Assembly: GCF_900114115.1 (NCBI RefSeq)
Contig: NZ_FORX01000005.1
Coordinates: forward strand, 117,890 to 181,889
DNA: 64,000 nt
Source of the DNA: Desulfomicrobium apsheronum
Lineage (GTDB): Bacteria > Desulfobacterota > Desulfovibrionia > Desulfovibrionales > Desulfomicrobiaceae
Direction: 5' to 3'
Shown: one piece after another, positions 19,194-27,471 of the stretch
How positions within the stretch are numbered: position 1 is the first letter of the stretch
How the letters are laid out: each line of letters opens with the position of its first letter
Program-made: the position numbers and the translations under genes
The notes under the pieces: generated by a model
What the model was told of the DNA's origin: nothing
The model's database searches: none
Seen by the model: only the letters and a program-made list of their open reading frames with translations

Positions 19194-19661
19194 TCAGGAC
19201 AGCAGAGTGCGGATCTCTCGCCGCGCGGCTTCCAGAAACCGTGGATACCTCTCCTTGACCGGATCGGATAGTTCCATGGACCATTCGCTGATGGTCAGCG
19301 GTTCAATGCCGATAACCATCAGTTCCGGCTTGTTGCCAAGCAATTCGGCCATTTTCAGGGAATCGAGAAGATCGATGTCGTGAAGAGACAGGCGCTGCTG
19401 ATAATTGTCCCGCAAATTGTCTTCCGTGAAACGATAGACCGTCCCCGGTTCCCGCCCGCCCTTGACGGTATCAAGGACAAGCACCCGCTCATATTCCTGG
19501 AAAATGTAAAAAATATCCTGCGTGAAGGTGGCCCCATCCAGAAAATCGACCTTTTCCTGATCCCATTCCTCCTCCAGGGCAAGATCCTTGACCGCGTGCA
19601 CACCAGCGCCGTCGTCAGTCAGAAGCAGATTGCCCACTCCAAGAACCAAAAGTCGTTTCAT
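19194..19661 (-). CDS. Hydrogenase maturation protease for HysA
   Basis: Endopeptidase of the HybD/HycI family that removes the C-terminal peptide of the hydrogenase large subunit after Ni insertion; 155 residues. Candidate Ni-sensing ligands line up with those known in HybD: Asp16 (LLTDDGAG, Glu in HybD), Asp64 (VLVLDTVKGG) and His94 (SLHDIDLLD). CTGGAGA precedes the ATG. It lies directly downstream of hysA but behind a terminator, so it is expressed by read-through or from its own promoter. The substrate should be the 15-residue tail of HysA. Confidence 0.9.
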   Translation of the reverse strand: MKRLLVLGVGNLLLTDDGAGVHAVKDLALEEEWDQEKVDFLDGATFTQDIFYIFQEYERVLVLDTVKGGREPGTVYRFTEDNLRDNYQQRLSLHDIDLLDSLKMAELLGNKPELMVIGIEPLTISEWSMELSDPVKERYPRFLEAARREIRTLLS

Positions 19662-19728
19662 GCCGTATTCTCCAGATCCAACGTTCTCCCGGTGACAGTC
19701 ACATTCGCGACCCTCCTGCCGGGCGCAC

Positions 19729-19757
19729 TAAAAAAAAGGGCCGGTTTCCCGGCCCTT
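19729..19757 (-). terminator. Terminator after hysA
   Basis: AAGGGCCGG / CCGGCCCTT stem with a TTTC loop; on the - strand the hairpin is followed by about eight U. It lies between hysA and the protease gene. Confidence 0.85.
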
Positions 19758-19777
19758 CATGGTTCAGTCAATCCGCG

Positions 19778-21322
19778 TTAGTCAATGTTGACAACGTGTT
19801 CTTCACCGGTCTCAGCGTGCAGCACGTGCACGGCACAGCCCAGTCACGGGTCGTAGGAGCGAACTAGGCGCCCCACATTGACGGGATTCTTGATGTCGGG
19901 AACCGGCACGCCGATGAGGGCTTCCTCGATCGGGCCGCGCTGTCCCATGTCATCCCTGGGGTTAGCGTTCCAGAGAGTCGCGGACACGATCTGATAGTTC
20001 TCGATCTTCTTGTCCTTGATCTTCAGGAAGTGCAGCAGGGAGCCGCGAGGAGCTTCCGTGAATCCGGTGCCTTCGGCGGCGTCCGGAATCTCGGACTTGA
20101 CGTAGGTTTCGGCGCCGGGCTGAACCTGCTTGAGCCATTTTTCAACGGCCACTGCGGTAAGCCAGGTTTCTTCAGCACGAGCCACGTGGCGGCCCATGAT
20201 GGAGAAAGCCTTGTCGCCCAGATCGCGGAAGTTCTTGGCTTCGATGCCGTAAAGTTCCTTGAGCAGTTTCTGGCCAACGGGGCTGAGCTCGGGGTTCTGG
20301 ACCCACATGCGGGCCAGCGGACCGACTTCGCAGGGCTTGTCCTTGTAACGGGGAGCCTTGACGAAGCTGTATGCACCGGGTTTGTCCGGGTTGGGATTCG
20401 TTTCACCGACGCTGTAGTGCAGGCCGCCGGGAGCGGAATGATCAAAGAAGGAATGTCCGACATATTCCTTGACCAGCTTGGAATCGAATTCCTCGTCCTT
20501 GCCGTCGATATATACACCGGGCTTGAGCAGGAAGGTCTTGTAATCATCGTCTTCGGGGAAAACGCCGAAGGCGATGACGTTCTTCCAGCCGATGCCGGTT
20601 TCGAACAGATCCGTGTAAACGGAACCCAGGGTGTAGATCAGAGGCAGGTATTCCTCGATCACGAACTTCTGGACTTCCTTGAAGCGGGCCGCGTATTCCG
20701 CGACTTTGTCCGCCGTGGGAATCTCGGTTGCACCGCCCACGACCATGCCCTGAACATGAGGCATGCGACCGCCGAACATGGCGACCATCTCATGACAGAT
20801 GCGGCGGATTTCAAGCGCCTTCAGGTACTGGTTCAAGCCGTAGGTGTTGGTTGCATCGGCCTTGGCTCCGTCCTTGATGCGATCCGTCAAAAGATCCGCA
20901 TTGGCGTAACGGGGAACAAAGGGAGAGACATCCGGACCCTTGACGTAATCCAGGGCGGCCAAATGATAAAAATGCAGAATATGAGACTGCAGATAGTTGG
21001 CGCCAAAGATCAGGTTACGGGTAATGCGGCCGTTGGTGGTTACTTTGACGCCAAAGGCGTCGTCCTGGGCCATGACGGAAGCCGTACAGTGCGCCGTGGG
21101 GCACACGCCGCAGATACGCTGTACGATCTGGGAAGAATCCCTGGGATCGCGGCCGCGCAGAATCTGCTCGAACCCGCGGAACATTCCGCCGGAACACTTG
21201 GCATCGACGACCTTGCCGTCCTTGACTTCAACCTCAATCTTGAGATGACCTTCAACCCGGGTCAACGGATCGATGGAAATCTTGACTTTCCCGTCAGCTG
21301 CGGGAGTAGCTGCTTGTGACAC
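19778..21322 (-). CDS. hysA: [NiFeSe] hydrogenase large subunit, selenoprotein
   Basis: Catalytic subunit of the periplasmic [NiFeSe] hydrogenase. A simple reading stops at TGA (19844-19846) after RSYDP, giving 492 residues. Reading that TGA as selenocysteine continues in frame with U-LGCAVH and a 15-residue tail to TAA at 19778: this is the DP(C/U)xxCxxH Ni-binding motif required in every such enzyme, with Sec493 and Cys496; the first pair is Cys71/Cys74 in RICGVC. The tail after His499 is the part removed by the maturation protease. A small hairpin lies 11 bases after the UGA. Total 514 codons. Directly follows hysB (15-base gap). Translation needs SelA/B/C/D, not encoded here. Confidence 0.96.
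19816..19832 (-). promoter_or_regulatory. Candidate bacterial SECIS hairpin
   Basis: In the hysA mRNA, a 6-bp stem CGUGCA / UGCACG with a five-base loop CGUGC starts 11 bases downstream of the UGA, the distance expected for a bacterial SECIS bound by SelB. The loop has the G that bacterial SECIS apical loops usually need. Folding was judged by eye. Confidence 0.6.
19844..19846 (-). other. In-frame UGA selenocysteine codon of hysA
   Basis: The TGA replaces the first Cys codon of the C-terminal Ni-ligand motif (DP-U-LGC). The frame stays open for 21 more codons, which encode the conserved Cys, His and cleavable tail. Confidence 0.95.
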
Positions 21323-21337
21323 GTGCGTCCTCCTTGA

Positions 21338-22285
21338 TTATTCCGCTACATAGAAAGGAGACTTTCCGTCCGGAAAGTCCGGTTCCACACAGCCGATACA
21401 CACGGCGTTCTCGACACACCAGTTGATGCCGTTGTTCCAGCGACGCTTGGCGCAATCGGCATAGGTGGACGGACCCTTACAGCCAAGTTCGGCCTTGCAA
21501 CCGGGCTTGGTGAAGGTTTCCGCGAATTCGGAGTTGTCGTATTTATCAAGATACGGACAGGTCTCGTGGATGTTGTCGCCAAAGAAGAGCAGCGGGCGTC
21601 CATCGTCATCCAGTTCGGGCAGGGGATGCTCGGTAGGATTCAGGACGTGGCTCCAGGCGGCAACCAGCGTGCCGACCATCCAGTCCGGATGGGGCGGGCA
21701 TCCGGGCACGTTGACCAGCAGTTTCTCGATCTTTTCATCGGCAAAGAAATCACGCACGCTCTTGGAGCCGGTGACGTTGCCTTCGGCGGCAGGAATGCCT
21801 CCGTAAGCGGAACAAGTACCTACAGCCACGGTGGCCAGAGACTTGGGTGCCAGATCCCGGATCAGTTCCATCATGGTGACTTCATGATGATGCCCCTTGG
21901 CATCCAGAGTTTCACCGACAATGCAGTAGCGACCTTCCTTGGCGGTAGGGATGGCACCTTCCACCAGCAAGAAAAAGTTGCCGTTAAACTTTTCAGCAAT
22001 TTCGTACATGTGCGCCAATGCCATCTCACCTTCACTTGCCATGACGGTGGGATGGAACTCAAGGCTGATCACATCCAGCAGAATCTCCTTGATTCTGGGA
22101 TGGACTGCATTGAGAAGAGAAACGGAGCAACCTGTACAACCCTGTCCCTGTACCCAGATGACCGGAGCTTTTTTAGCCCCTTCGGTCATGGCGTGCACGA
22201 TGCCCGGATGATAAATCTGGGAAATTCCCAATCCGGCGACACCTGCGGAGCACAGTTTTACGAACTCACGTCTGCTAAGACTCAT
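21338..22285 (-). CDS. hysB: [NiFeSe] hydrogenase small subunit
   Basis: Electron-transfer subunit of the periplasmic hydrogenase, 315 residues. It begins with a Tat signal (SRREFVKL then a hydrophobic stretch), which exports the folded heterodimer. Cluster-binding Cys groups are the proximal GCTGCS and GTCSAYGG and PGCPPHPDW motifs, and the C-terminal distal/medial group (ETCPYLDKYD, PGCKAELGCKGP, CAKRRWN, VCIGCVEPDFP). The start at 22285 has a perfect AGGAGG; an upstream in-frame ATG (22339) adds 18 residues ahead of the Tat motif and is rejected. Confidence 0.96.
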   Translation of the reverse strand: MSLSRREFVKLCSAGVAGLGISQIYHPGIVHAMTEGAKKAPVIWVQGQGCTGCSVSLLNAVHPRIKEILLDVISLEFHPTVMASEGEMALAHMYEIAEKFNGNFFLLVEGAIPTAKEGRYCIVGETLDAKGHHHEVTMMELIRDLAPKSLATVAVGTCSAYGGIPAAEGNVTGSKSVRDFFADEKIEKLLVNVPGCPPHPDWMVGTLVAAWSHVLNPTEHPLPELDDDGRPLLFFGDNIHETCPYLDKYDNSEFAETFTKPGCKAELGCKGPSTYADCAKRRWNNGINWCVENAVCIGCVEPDFPDGKSPFYVAE

Positions 22286-22632
22286 ACCCTCCTCCTTCAA
22301 AAAGGTAATAGCGTGCAGAGACTTCGGCCTTTTTTTCACGAGCGATCAGATATCCTTAAATTTCTTGATATGTCAACGGACTTTGGATCGAAAATCATAA
22401 TCACGAGAATCTGTTCGCCGCAGCATGGATAAAGCGCGATTCGTTCTTTTTTTCACATGGGTTATACATAAAAAATATTACATATATGAAAATCGTAACA
22501 CTAAAGCGTATTCACTCCAGAAGATTCCGCGCACGACGCTTCACTCGGAAGCGCAAGCCTACGGAAAGAGAGACGTAAATTAATTTTCTGCTCAGGTGAC
22601 GTATTCAGACATGCAAACCGGAAGCAATGGTC
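22286..22632. other. Intergenic region upstream of hysB
   Basis: About 350 bases, AT-rich in the middle (22430-22500), between hysB and the TonB-like gene, both on the - strand. It holds a candidate hysB promoter (22347-22376). No gene and no clear terminator for the TonB-like gene were seen. Confidence 0.5.
22347..22376 (-). promoter_or_regulatory. hysB: Candidate sigma70-type promoter of hysBA
   Basis: On the - strand a perfect TTGACA (22371-22376) is followed after 18 bases by TATCTG (22347-22352). This would start transcription about 55 bases upstream of the hysB ATG. The -10 is weak, so this is tentative. Confidence 0.35.
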
Positions 22633-23547
22633 TCAGTCACGACGTGGAAAATAGGCGTGTGTCGAGTTGTGCTGCCATAAAAACTGGTGGATGTGATAGC
22701 CGTCGGAAAAGAAGGTCACCGACCCTAGAATGGGTTCGGGAGAATCAGGCTTTTCGCCGTAAACATAGATAAAGCGGTTGAACCGAAAAAGCGGACGTCT
22801 AAGTCCCATGGACTCGGCATGCAGGATAAGATGTCCGCTTCCCCCACGATCATCCTCGATCCAAACCTTCCCGGCCTTGCCCAGGGAATATTCGCCGATG
22901 TAATTCTCCTCCACGAATTCCTCCGTGGCCACGCCATGCATGAAGCGGGCTTCGGCGCCATGTTTGAGGGCGTCTTGCCCCGACTCGTTGGCCAGTACGG
23001 TCACTCCCTCCCGCGGAACGATTTGTCCGATCGGCACAGCACTCTTGACGTCCGTCTGCGACACCGAAGCCGTCTTATGCACATCTTCCGGCGCAGACAC
23101 GTTCTGGACGCGAGATTCCGGCTTTACGCGGGGCACGATTTTTTCCGGCATGGTTTTCTCCGAGACAGCAGTATGAACCGGGCCGTCGAGGGTGTCAGGC
23201 GCGGACATTTTTACATCCGGTGACGGAACTGGAACCGTCCGTTCCGTCTCGGTCAAAGGAACCTTGACAGGAGCAGGCGCGACTAGCGGCTCGGCAGGAG
23301 GGGTTGGGGCGGGTGTGACAATGTCCAAAAGAATGAGCCGGTCCTGAATCAGTTCCTGCACGGGCCGAAAATCAGCAAGCCAGCCACCAAGCACATGCAA
23401 AATCAGCGACAAGAGGACACAGCCAGCTAATTCAACTTTTGTGATGCCGAAAATATGACCACCCTGGGCAGGTCTATGCGATTTGTTTTCCGAAACATCC
23501 TGCTCGGAACCAAAAAAAGCCTGAAAACTCGTCACGGAAGGAATCAT
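22633..23547 (-). CDS. TonB-like membrane-anchored protein, unknown function
   Basis: 304-residue protein with TonB-like layout: a short cytoplasmic N-terminus, one membrane helix (about residues 38-57, VELAGCVLLSLILHVLGGWL), a long Pro/Val/Ala-rich periplasmic linker, and a compact C-terminal domain of about 100 residues (from EEFVEENYIGEYSLG to the end). The C-terminal domain does not show the usual TonB YP motif, so an energy-transducing role is not proven. GGAGGAAAG precedes the ATG at 23547. It is divergent from the neighbouring substrate-binding protein, 65 bases away. Confidence 0.65.
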   Translation of the reverse strand: MIPSVTSFQAFFGSEQDVSENKSHRPAQGGHIFGITKVELAGCVLLSLILHVLGGWLADFRPVQELIQDRLILLDIVTPAPTPPAEPLVAPAPVKVPLTETERTVPVPSPDVKMSAPDTLDGPVHTAVSEKTMPEKIVPRVKPESRVQNVSAPEDVHKTASVSQTDVKSAVPIGQIVPREGVTVLANESGQDALKHGAEARFMHGVATEEFVEENYIGEYSLGKAGKVWIEDDRGGSGHLILHAESMGLRRPLFRFNRFIYVYGEKPDSPEPILGSVTFFSDGYHIHQFLWQHNSTHAYFPRRD

Positions 23548-23612
23548 GTTGTTCTTTCCTCCGACCCGTGATATTTTTAAAAGAATATCAAAGCGTTCCA
23601 CGGGAGGCGGAT

Positions 23613-24596
23613 ATGCTGAAGCTGGTCTTTACAATGCTCATCATGTGCATGGCAATATCCAATGCTGCCGCAACTGTTACTATAAGCATCGTTCACAGCT
23701 ATCACAAGGAGTACGCTTGGGAGCAAAGTTTGACCAGCGGCCTTTTGGACACCTTGCCCCAAAACGCGACTCTCGATCATTTCTATCTGGATACCAAGCG
23801 CCTGCCCAAAACCCAGCACGAGGACCGAACCAAAAAAGCCTTGCATCACCTGGCATCAAGCCGGCCTGACCTGATCATCCTCTGCGACGACAACGCGGCC
23901 AAGTATCTGGGCCCGCACCTCAAAAATGCCTCCATTCCGGTTGTTTACGTAGGGCTTAACCGCAATCCCAGAGATTACGGTCTCTTTCCGGCCAACAACA
24001 TGACCGGGATTCTTGAACGCCCTCTGCTCAAGCGGTCGCTGCACTCCATGTGCCGACTGGTCAACACGGAAGACACCAAGGTGCTCGTTCTGTTCGACTC
24101 GGACTCCACATCCGATGCCGCCCTGTACGAAGCTTTCAAGGGTGAAAAATCTTTTAATCTAGGCAAGGTGCGGGTGGAACTCAATCAGTTCGAATTGCTG
24201 AAAGACTGGCAAAATGCACTGCTGAATGCCAAATCCGAGGGCTTCGACACCGTTTACATCGGCCTCTACCATACATTGCGCAACGGCAAGGGCGAGCATG
24301 TGCCCGATGAAGAGGTGATCGCCTGGGCCAACGCCCATGCCCCCGTGCCCATCTTCGCTTTTTGGGATTTCGCGGTCGGCGAGGGAAAGACTATTGGCGG
24401 ACATGTACTGAGCGGCCGCGACCAAGGTCTGGCAGGCGGTCAGATCGTGTCGGAAATTCTGAACGGCGTCGCGCCGGCGGAAATTCCACCACGCTCCGCA
24501 AAAGAGGGTTCTTACAAGTTCAGCATTCATGAATTGAAGCGATTCGGCATCAGATTGCCGCAAAAAATCCGTGAACAGGCCGTTCTGGTGCCTTGA
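23613..24596 (+). CDS. ABC-type substrate-binding-like periplasmic protein
   Basis: 327-residue exported protein of the ABC_sub_bind (TrpX/DUF534-like) type. A signal peptide (LKLVFTMLIMCMAISNAAA) leads a two-lobed periplasmic binding fold with ISIVHSYHKEYAWEQ, PDLIILCDDNAAKYL, IPVVYVGLNRNPRDY and VFDSDSTSDAAL-like segments. In this family the protein may serve a transporter or a signalling receptor. No permease or ATPase gene is adjacent, so it may be an orphan sensor, possibly for the divergent TonB-like protein. GGGAGGCGG precedes the ATG at 23613. Confidence 0.8.
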   Translation: MLKLVFTMLIMCMAISNAAATVTISIVHSYHKEYAWEQSLTSGLLDTLPQNATLDHFYLDTKRLPKTQHEDRTKKALHHLASSRPDLIILCDDNAAKYLGPHLKNASIPVVYVGLNRNPRDYGLFPANNMTGILERPLLKRSLHSMCRLVNTEDTKVLVLFDSDSTSDAALYEAFKGEKSFNLGKVRVELNQFELLKDWQNALLNAKSEGFDTVYIGLYHTLRNGKGEHVPDEEVIAWANAHAPVPIFAFWDFAVGEGKTIGGHVLSGRDQGLAGGQIVSEILNGVAPAEIPPRSAKEGSYKFSIHELKRFGIRLPQKIREQAVLVP

Positions 24597-24679
24597 AGCA
24601 TGATAAACTGCCGCGCCCGAAAGAACCACCTGGAACCACTTCTTGACCCGGAGCGGGTCACTCATTACCAGCCTTGTCC

Positions 24680-25270
24680 ATGAGCATAAAAAACGCCGAC
24701 CAAAAAAAGCAGCATATTCTGGACCATGAATCGCAACTGGCCAACCAGTTGGCCTTACAGGTTCTTGAAAAGCCCAAGCCGCCCATCTGGATGATCTTTG
24801 TCCCGATCTTCTTTGTCTTCTTCCTACAGAAGATGAACCAGTACAAAAGCGGTCTGACGGAATTCGTCGACAACTACCTCAAATCACGACGTTACGCCCT
24901 GGAAGCGGCCCTGGAAGCCGAGGAGACCGGAAGGCCGGCCAACGTGGCCGGGCTTGTAGAAAAAGTGGGCAACATTCCGGAACAGGCCAAGCCTCTTTTC
25001 GCGGAATGGATGAACGTCTTGGTCGATCACTACCGTTTGCTACTGACCTCGCAAGGAAACAACCATTCCAAATTGGTCCGCGCCGGCTATCAAAGCAAGA
25101 CGGATTATCTCCTGTTCTGCAATTGCCTGAACAAGGCCGAAAATGCATACAGCATGGCTCTTCTTCCTGAAATGGACGGAGACAACCAAGACCTGCATCA
25201 CGTCATCCAAAAAATAAACGTCTGCGTCACAAATCTGCGCAGACAGGATGCCGACACCATTTTTTCCTGA
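24680..25270 (+). CDS. Membrane-associated protein, tandem paralog 1, unknown function
   Basis: 196-residue protein that is clearly homologous to the next gene (25690-26310). Shared features in order: a charged helical N-terminus, LEKPKPP, a hydrophobic segment (WMIFVPIFFVFFLQKM), NQYKSGLTEFVDNYLKSRR, then a helical region with WMNVLVDHYRLLL and a Cys-containing FCNCLNKAE. The ATG at 24680 is used; a TTG two codons earlier is possible. I do not recognise the family or a function. It is followed by a strong inverted repeat. Confidence 0.75.
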   Translation: MSIKNADQKKQHILDHESQLANQLALQVLEKPKPPIWMIFVPIFFVFFLQKMNQYKSGLTEFVDNYLKSRRYALEAALEAEETGRPANVAGLVEKVGNIPEQAKPLFAEWMNVLVDHYRLLLTSQGNNHSKLVRAGYQSKTDYLLFCNCLNKAENAYSMALLPEMDGDNQDLHHVIQKINVCVTNLRRQDADTIFS

Positions 25271-25689
25271 ACACAAAAACGCGAAAGACACCTCTAAAAA
25301 GACCGCAATCCGCCCTCGCTTCAACAATCAGTACAGTAAAGCGGCAATACCGTATCAAAATACGGTATTGCCGCTTTCATTTCAAAATTATTTTTTTCAC
25401 GTCTTTATATTATTACACGATATAATTATGCTACATGCATCCAACTCGTAGAGTGCAATAAAATAAATCCTTCGCTATGCTTTATGCCATATAAGCACTT
25501 GTCAATATGACCTGAAATTCATTTTCTTACGGCAATATATCCGAAATTATTTCTAAATGCCCTCTTCATCGGAAGGAAAAGCCGATTTGAGTTGCTTCAA
25601 GTCAAAAAAAAATCTATCGTCGGCTATCCACATCAACCTCTTTGCGACTGATCCACCAATCAACAAACGCACTGGAGTTGACAAAACTG
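25271..25689. other. AT-rich spacer between the paralogs
   Basis: About 420 bases. It contains a 17-bp perfect inverted repeat (25338-25377) and then an AT-rich stretch (25380-25560) that probably holds a promoter for the second paralog. No gene was seen. Confidence 0.5.
25338..25377 (+). terminator. 17-bp perfect inverted repeat, probable terminator
   Basis: AAAGCGGCAATACCGTA / TACGGTATTGCCGCTTT with a TCAAAA loop, 67 bases after the first paralog. A T-tract (TTATTTTTTT) comes about 12 bases after the stem, so it is a probable but not classical terminator. Confidence 0.65.
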
Positions 25690-26310
25690 ATGAACACACC
25701 GTGCACGGAAGAAAAAAAGCGAATTATTCTGGGTCAAGAAACCAAAATGGCTCGCCAGCTTGCGTTGATCGTCCTGGAAAAACCCGAACCACCCTTTTGG
25801 GCCAGTTTCATCCCCATGGTCTTCGTTTTCTATGCTCAAAAATTGAAGCAGTATTCATCTGGGCTAGACGAATTCGCCCACAACTATATGACTCTTCGGA
25901 GAGGGGCACTGGAAAGCGCCATGGCGGCCAAAATGACGGATTCAGCAGTGGACGTCGCCAAACTATTGGAAAACGCAGGAGACATGCCCCCACCCGCCAA
26001 CCCCCGGTACCTGAGATGGATTGCCCTGCTCACGGACCACTACCTGTTGCTGCTGAATTCCAACGGGAACTGCCATGCGACACTGGTTCGTAGCGGATAC
26101 GAAAACAAAGCCGCCTACCTGTCTTTTTGCGCCTGCTTCATCGAGGCGGAACAGGATTTCAACCTTGCACTGCTGCCGGGAATTGAGGGAGAGGCTCAAG
26201 ATCTCTTCGAAGTCGTGCAAAAGATGAACATGGGCATAGCCAAGTTGGCCTATCATGAAGCCGAAATGATTTTCCCTCCGGACACGCAGGCTTTGAAACC
26301 GCTCCCCTGA
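25690..26310 (+). CDS. Membrane-associated protein, tandem paralog 2, unknown function
   Basis: 206-residue paralog of 24680-25270. The alignment is collinear: RQLALIVLEKPEPP, a hydrophobic segment (WASFIPMVFVFYAQKL), KQYSSGLDEFAHNY, and LTDHYLLLLNSNGNCHATLVRSGYENK against the matching stretch in paralog 1. A TTG at 25642 would add 16 residues not present in paralog 1, so the ATG at 25690 is preferred. Function unknown. The pair looks like a local duplication that has diverged strongly. Confidence 0.75.
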   Translation: MNTPCTEEKKRIILGQETKMARQLALIVLEKPEPPFWASFIPMVFVFYAQKLKQYSSGLDEFAHNYMTLRRGALESAMAAKMTDSAVDVAKLLENAGDMPPPANPRYLRWIALLTDHYLLLLNSNGNCHATLVRSGYENKAAYLSFCACFIEAEQDFNLALLPGIEGEAQDLFEVVQKMNMGIAKLAYHEAEMIFPPDTQALKPLP

Positions 26311-26314
26311 CAAG

Positions 26315-26614
26315 CTACAGCATCTCTTGCATCTGAGTAAAAAAATCCCCACGCTCAAAAGCCGGAGCATGAGTTTTTTCCAACCGATCCAGACTCGCAA
26401 GAAATGCTTCCCACCCCTCGATTTCCTCGATTTTGCTCTTGTCGCAGAAAATCTTGAAACGCGTGCCCTTGGGGCACTTGGTCAGATTTATCTCGAAGCT
26501 GTGCCCCTGATTGTACACTGTCCAATGTGCGGACCAGCTGCTCCGGTCACCCTCGGTCTTCTTGTACTTTTCAAAAAAAGCCTCGAATATTTCGACAATT
26601 CGTGTCTCATCCAT
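26315..26614 (-). CDS. Small conserved-looking soluble protein, unknown
   Basis: 99-residue protein, charged and without signal or membrane segment. It reads like a small single-domain alpha/beta protein (IVEIFEAFFEKYKKTEGDRSS, WTVYNQGHSFEINL). The ATG at 26614 has a strong AAAGGAGG; the open frame runs further upstream but without a plausible start. Converges with the second paralog and is divergent from the GntR regulator, 155 bases away. Family not recognised. Confidence 0.7.
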   Translation of the reverse strand: MDETRIVEIFEAFFEKYKKTEGDRSSWSAHWTVYNQGHSFEINLTKCPKGTRFKIFCDKSKIEEIEGWEAFLASLDRLEKTHAPAFERGDFFTQMQEML

Positions 26615-26769
26615 CTTTTCCTCCTTTCGATAGCGCATGATTATTGCCCAGTTGCATTCCCACGAAAGAAAAAAGCATTTTCTCCGCTCTTCGGCAACCC
26701 CCAAGCGGGGACTTGCCCTTTGACCAGATTCGGACGTATTGGTAGGACCAATTTCACGGGAGAAAAACT

Positions 26770-27468
26770 GTGACAATATCCTTCAGACAAAAAAGAATCT
26801 ACGAAGAAATCACAACACGTCTGCAAACAATGGTGCAAAACGACGATCTCAAACCTGGGGACCGCCTGCCGCCGGAGCGTCAACTTGCTATAATGTTTGG
26901 AGTTTCTCGGAACTCTGTGCGGGAGGCAATCAAAAGCCTGGAACAGCACGGCGTTTTGCTCAGCAAGCCCGGGGCAGGCACTTACATTGCCGAAAACAGC
27001 CAGACAAATCTGGCCATGGCCATGGGGGACGCCTTCGCACGAGAGAGGCACCGTCTGGAAGATATTTTTGAACTGCGCCTCCTGCTTGAACCTCAAATCG
27101 CCCATCTGGCCGCCCAGCGCGTCACGAAACAAGAACTTCAAAAGCTGCGGTCGCTTATCAGCGCCTACACAAAAAACATGCAGGATGGCCTCCCCGTCTA
27201 TTTCTACGATCAGGCGTTTCATGACGCCATTGCCGCCGCCACGGGCAATCAGTCCATCACGATGATCATGGTCCAGATGCATGAACTGCTGCGTGAAAGC
27301 CGTGATGAGGCGCTTCAATCAACTGTTCGCAGCGCCAAATCGCTTGAGGATCATCAAAAAATCCTGGAGGCCTTGAGCATGCGCGATCCGGAGCGTGCCC
27401 GGGAAGCCATGACGGACCATCTCAAGCACACCAGGGAAATTGTTTTCACTTCAACCACGGGAGAATGA
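26770..27468 (+). CDS. FadR-type GntR transcriptional regulator
   Basis: 232-residue regulator with an N-terminal winged HTH (PGDRLPPERQLAIMFGVSRNSVREAIKSLEQ, split here into PGDRLPPERQLA and VSRNSVREAIKSL) and a helical FCD ligand domain containing the metal-site pattern (FELRLLLEP, FHDAIAAATGN, DHLKHTRE). The start codon is GTG with GGGAGAAAA upstream. Located four bases before an FMN-dependent 2-hydroxyacid dehydrogenase, it most resembles LldR-type regulators and probably controls that gene in response to lactate or a similar acid. Confidence 0.9.
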   Translation: MTISFRQKRIYEEITTRLQTMVQNDDLKPGDRLPPERQLAIMFGVSRNSVREAIKSLEQHGVLLSKPGAGTYIAENSQTNLAMAMGDAFARERHRLEDIFELRLLLEPQIAHLAAQRVTKQELQKLRSLISAYTKNMQDGLPVYFYDQAFHDAIAAATGNQSITMIMVQMHELLRESRDEALQSTVRSAKSLEDHQKILEALSMRDPERAREAMTDHLKHTREIVFTSTTGE

Positions 27469-27471
27469 AAA

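Noticed and set aside
20030-21319. 429-residue open frame on the + strand within hysA
   Set aside because: Opposite strand of the hydrogenase gene; no domain.
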